Shown here: positions 7,366 through 7,603 of the stretch, in pieces
How positions within the stretch are numbered: position 1 is the stretch's first letter
Layout of the letters: each line of letters starts with the position of its first letter
Assembly: GCA_038253885.1 (NCBI GenBank)
Contig: JBBSGP010000091.1
Coordinates: forward strand, 1-7,603
DNA: 7,603 bases
Direction of reading: 5' to 3'
DNA from: JALZAQ01 sp038253885
GTDB lineage: Bacteria > Gemmatimonadota > Gemmatimonadetes > Gemmatimonadales > Gemmatimonadaceae
Made by a program: the position numbers and the translations under genes
The notes under the pieces: model-generated
The model's database searches: none
What the model was told of the DNA's origin: nothing
What the model saw: only the letters and a program-made list of their open reading frames with translations

Positions 7366-7603
7366 TCAGCTCTGCACTTTCGCCAGCGGCGCGGCCGCGG
7401 GGCCATTGAGCACCTCGCCGTACGGGTCGAAGCGCGAGCCATGGCACGGGCAATCCCACGACTTCTCCATCGCGTTCCAGTGCACGATGCACTTGAGGTG
7501 CGGGCAGACGGCCGATCGCTCGTGGATCTCACCATCGCGATCGCGGTAGGTGGCGACGAGCTGGAGCCCGTGCCGCACGATCGCCCCTTCGCCAATCATG
7601 ATC
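7366..7603 (-). CDS. Rieske [2Fe-2S] domain, C-terminal end of a probable FAD-dependent oxidoreductase (partial)
   Basis: The last 78 codons of a - strand gene are visible, and the frame stays open through the right edge. The ATG at 7597-7599 is preceded by an in-frame Ile codon and need not be a start. The sequence has both Rieske cluster boxes: CPHLKC with Cys codon 7504-7506 and His codon 7498-7500, then CPCHGS with Cys codon 7450-7452 and His codon 7441-7443. They are separated by 15 residues (CxH-x15-CxxH). The extra Cys in each box (the end of CPHLKC and the middle of CPCH) are those that form a disulfide in high-potential Rieske proteins. The flanks GEGAIVRHG, HERSAVCPH, HWNAMEKSWD and GEVLNGPA resemble the C-terminal Rieske tail of DAO-like FAD oxidoreductases of about 500 residues. 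A small stand-alone Rieske ferredoxin is the alternative. It converges on glgP with a 15-bp gap and is probably unrelated to glucan metabolism. Confidence 0.88.
   Translation of the reverse strand, partial: IMIGEGAIVRHGLQLVATYRDRDGEIHERSAVCPHLKCIVHWNAMEKSWDCPCHGSRFDPYGEVLNGPAAAPLAKVQS

Noticed and set aside
7386..7398. Hairpin GCGGC-GCG-GCCGC as a terminator for glgP
   Set aside because: The stem is only 5 bp, there is no T tract, and it lies inside the Rieske coding sequence as Ala codons.

Overview
The window is high-GC bacterial DNA (about two thirds G+C by eye), almost entirely coding, with strong G/C preference at third codon positions. It holds the end of one gene, three complete genes and the end of a convergent gene. 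All four + strand genes act on alpha-1,4-glucans (glycogen or maltodextrin). Nothing fixes the taxon. The composition, the protein types and the Rieske neighbour would suit a high-GC, probably soil-type bacterium (for example Gemmatimonadota, Acidobacteriota, Myxococcota or Proteobacteria), but that is inference.

Layout: 1-714 is the C-terminal third of a glycogen branching enzyme (GlgB), cut by the left edge. 719-2899 is a GH77 4-alpha-glucanotransferase (MalQ). 2892-5603 is a GH13 maltooligosyltrehalose synthase (TreY). 5593-7350 is a short-type GT35 alpha-glucan phosphorylase (GlgP). The genes are 4 bp apart or overlap by 8 and 11 bp, so they look like one co-transcribed, translationally coupled operon whose promoter lies left of the window. 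On the - strand, 7366-7603 encodes the C-terminal Rieske [2Fe-2S] domain of a protein that runs off the right edge, probably a Rieske-tailed FAD-dependent oxidoreductase. Only 15 bp separate the two convergent stop codons. There is no non-coding stretch above 20 bp and no RNA gene, mobile element or CRISPR array.

Working together: GlgB adds branches to glycogen. GlgP removes glucose-1-phosphate from non-reducing ends. MalQ redistributes short maltodextrins so they can be used again. TreY turns the reducing-end glucose of a maltooligosaccharide into an alpha,alpha-1,1 (trehalose) unit. The usual partner that releases trehalose, TreZ, is not in the window; it may lie upstream of glgB or elsewhere. 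All catalytic motifs that can be seen are intact, so the enzymes look functional.

I see no new biological system. The most notable sequence-level signals are an 11-base G homopolymer in frame within malQ, which encodes a seven-glycine run, and repeated occurrence of the palindromic octamer GCGATCGC (eight copies), some of it embedded in longer perfect or near-perfect palindromes inside coding sequence.
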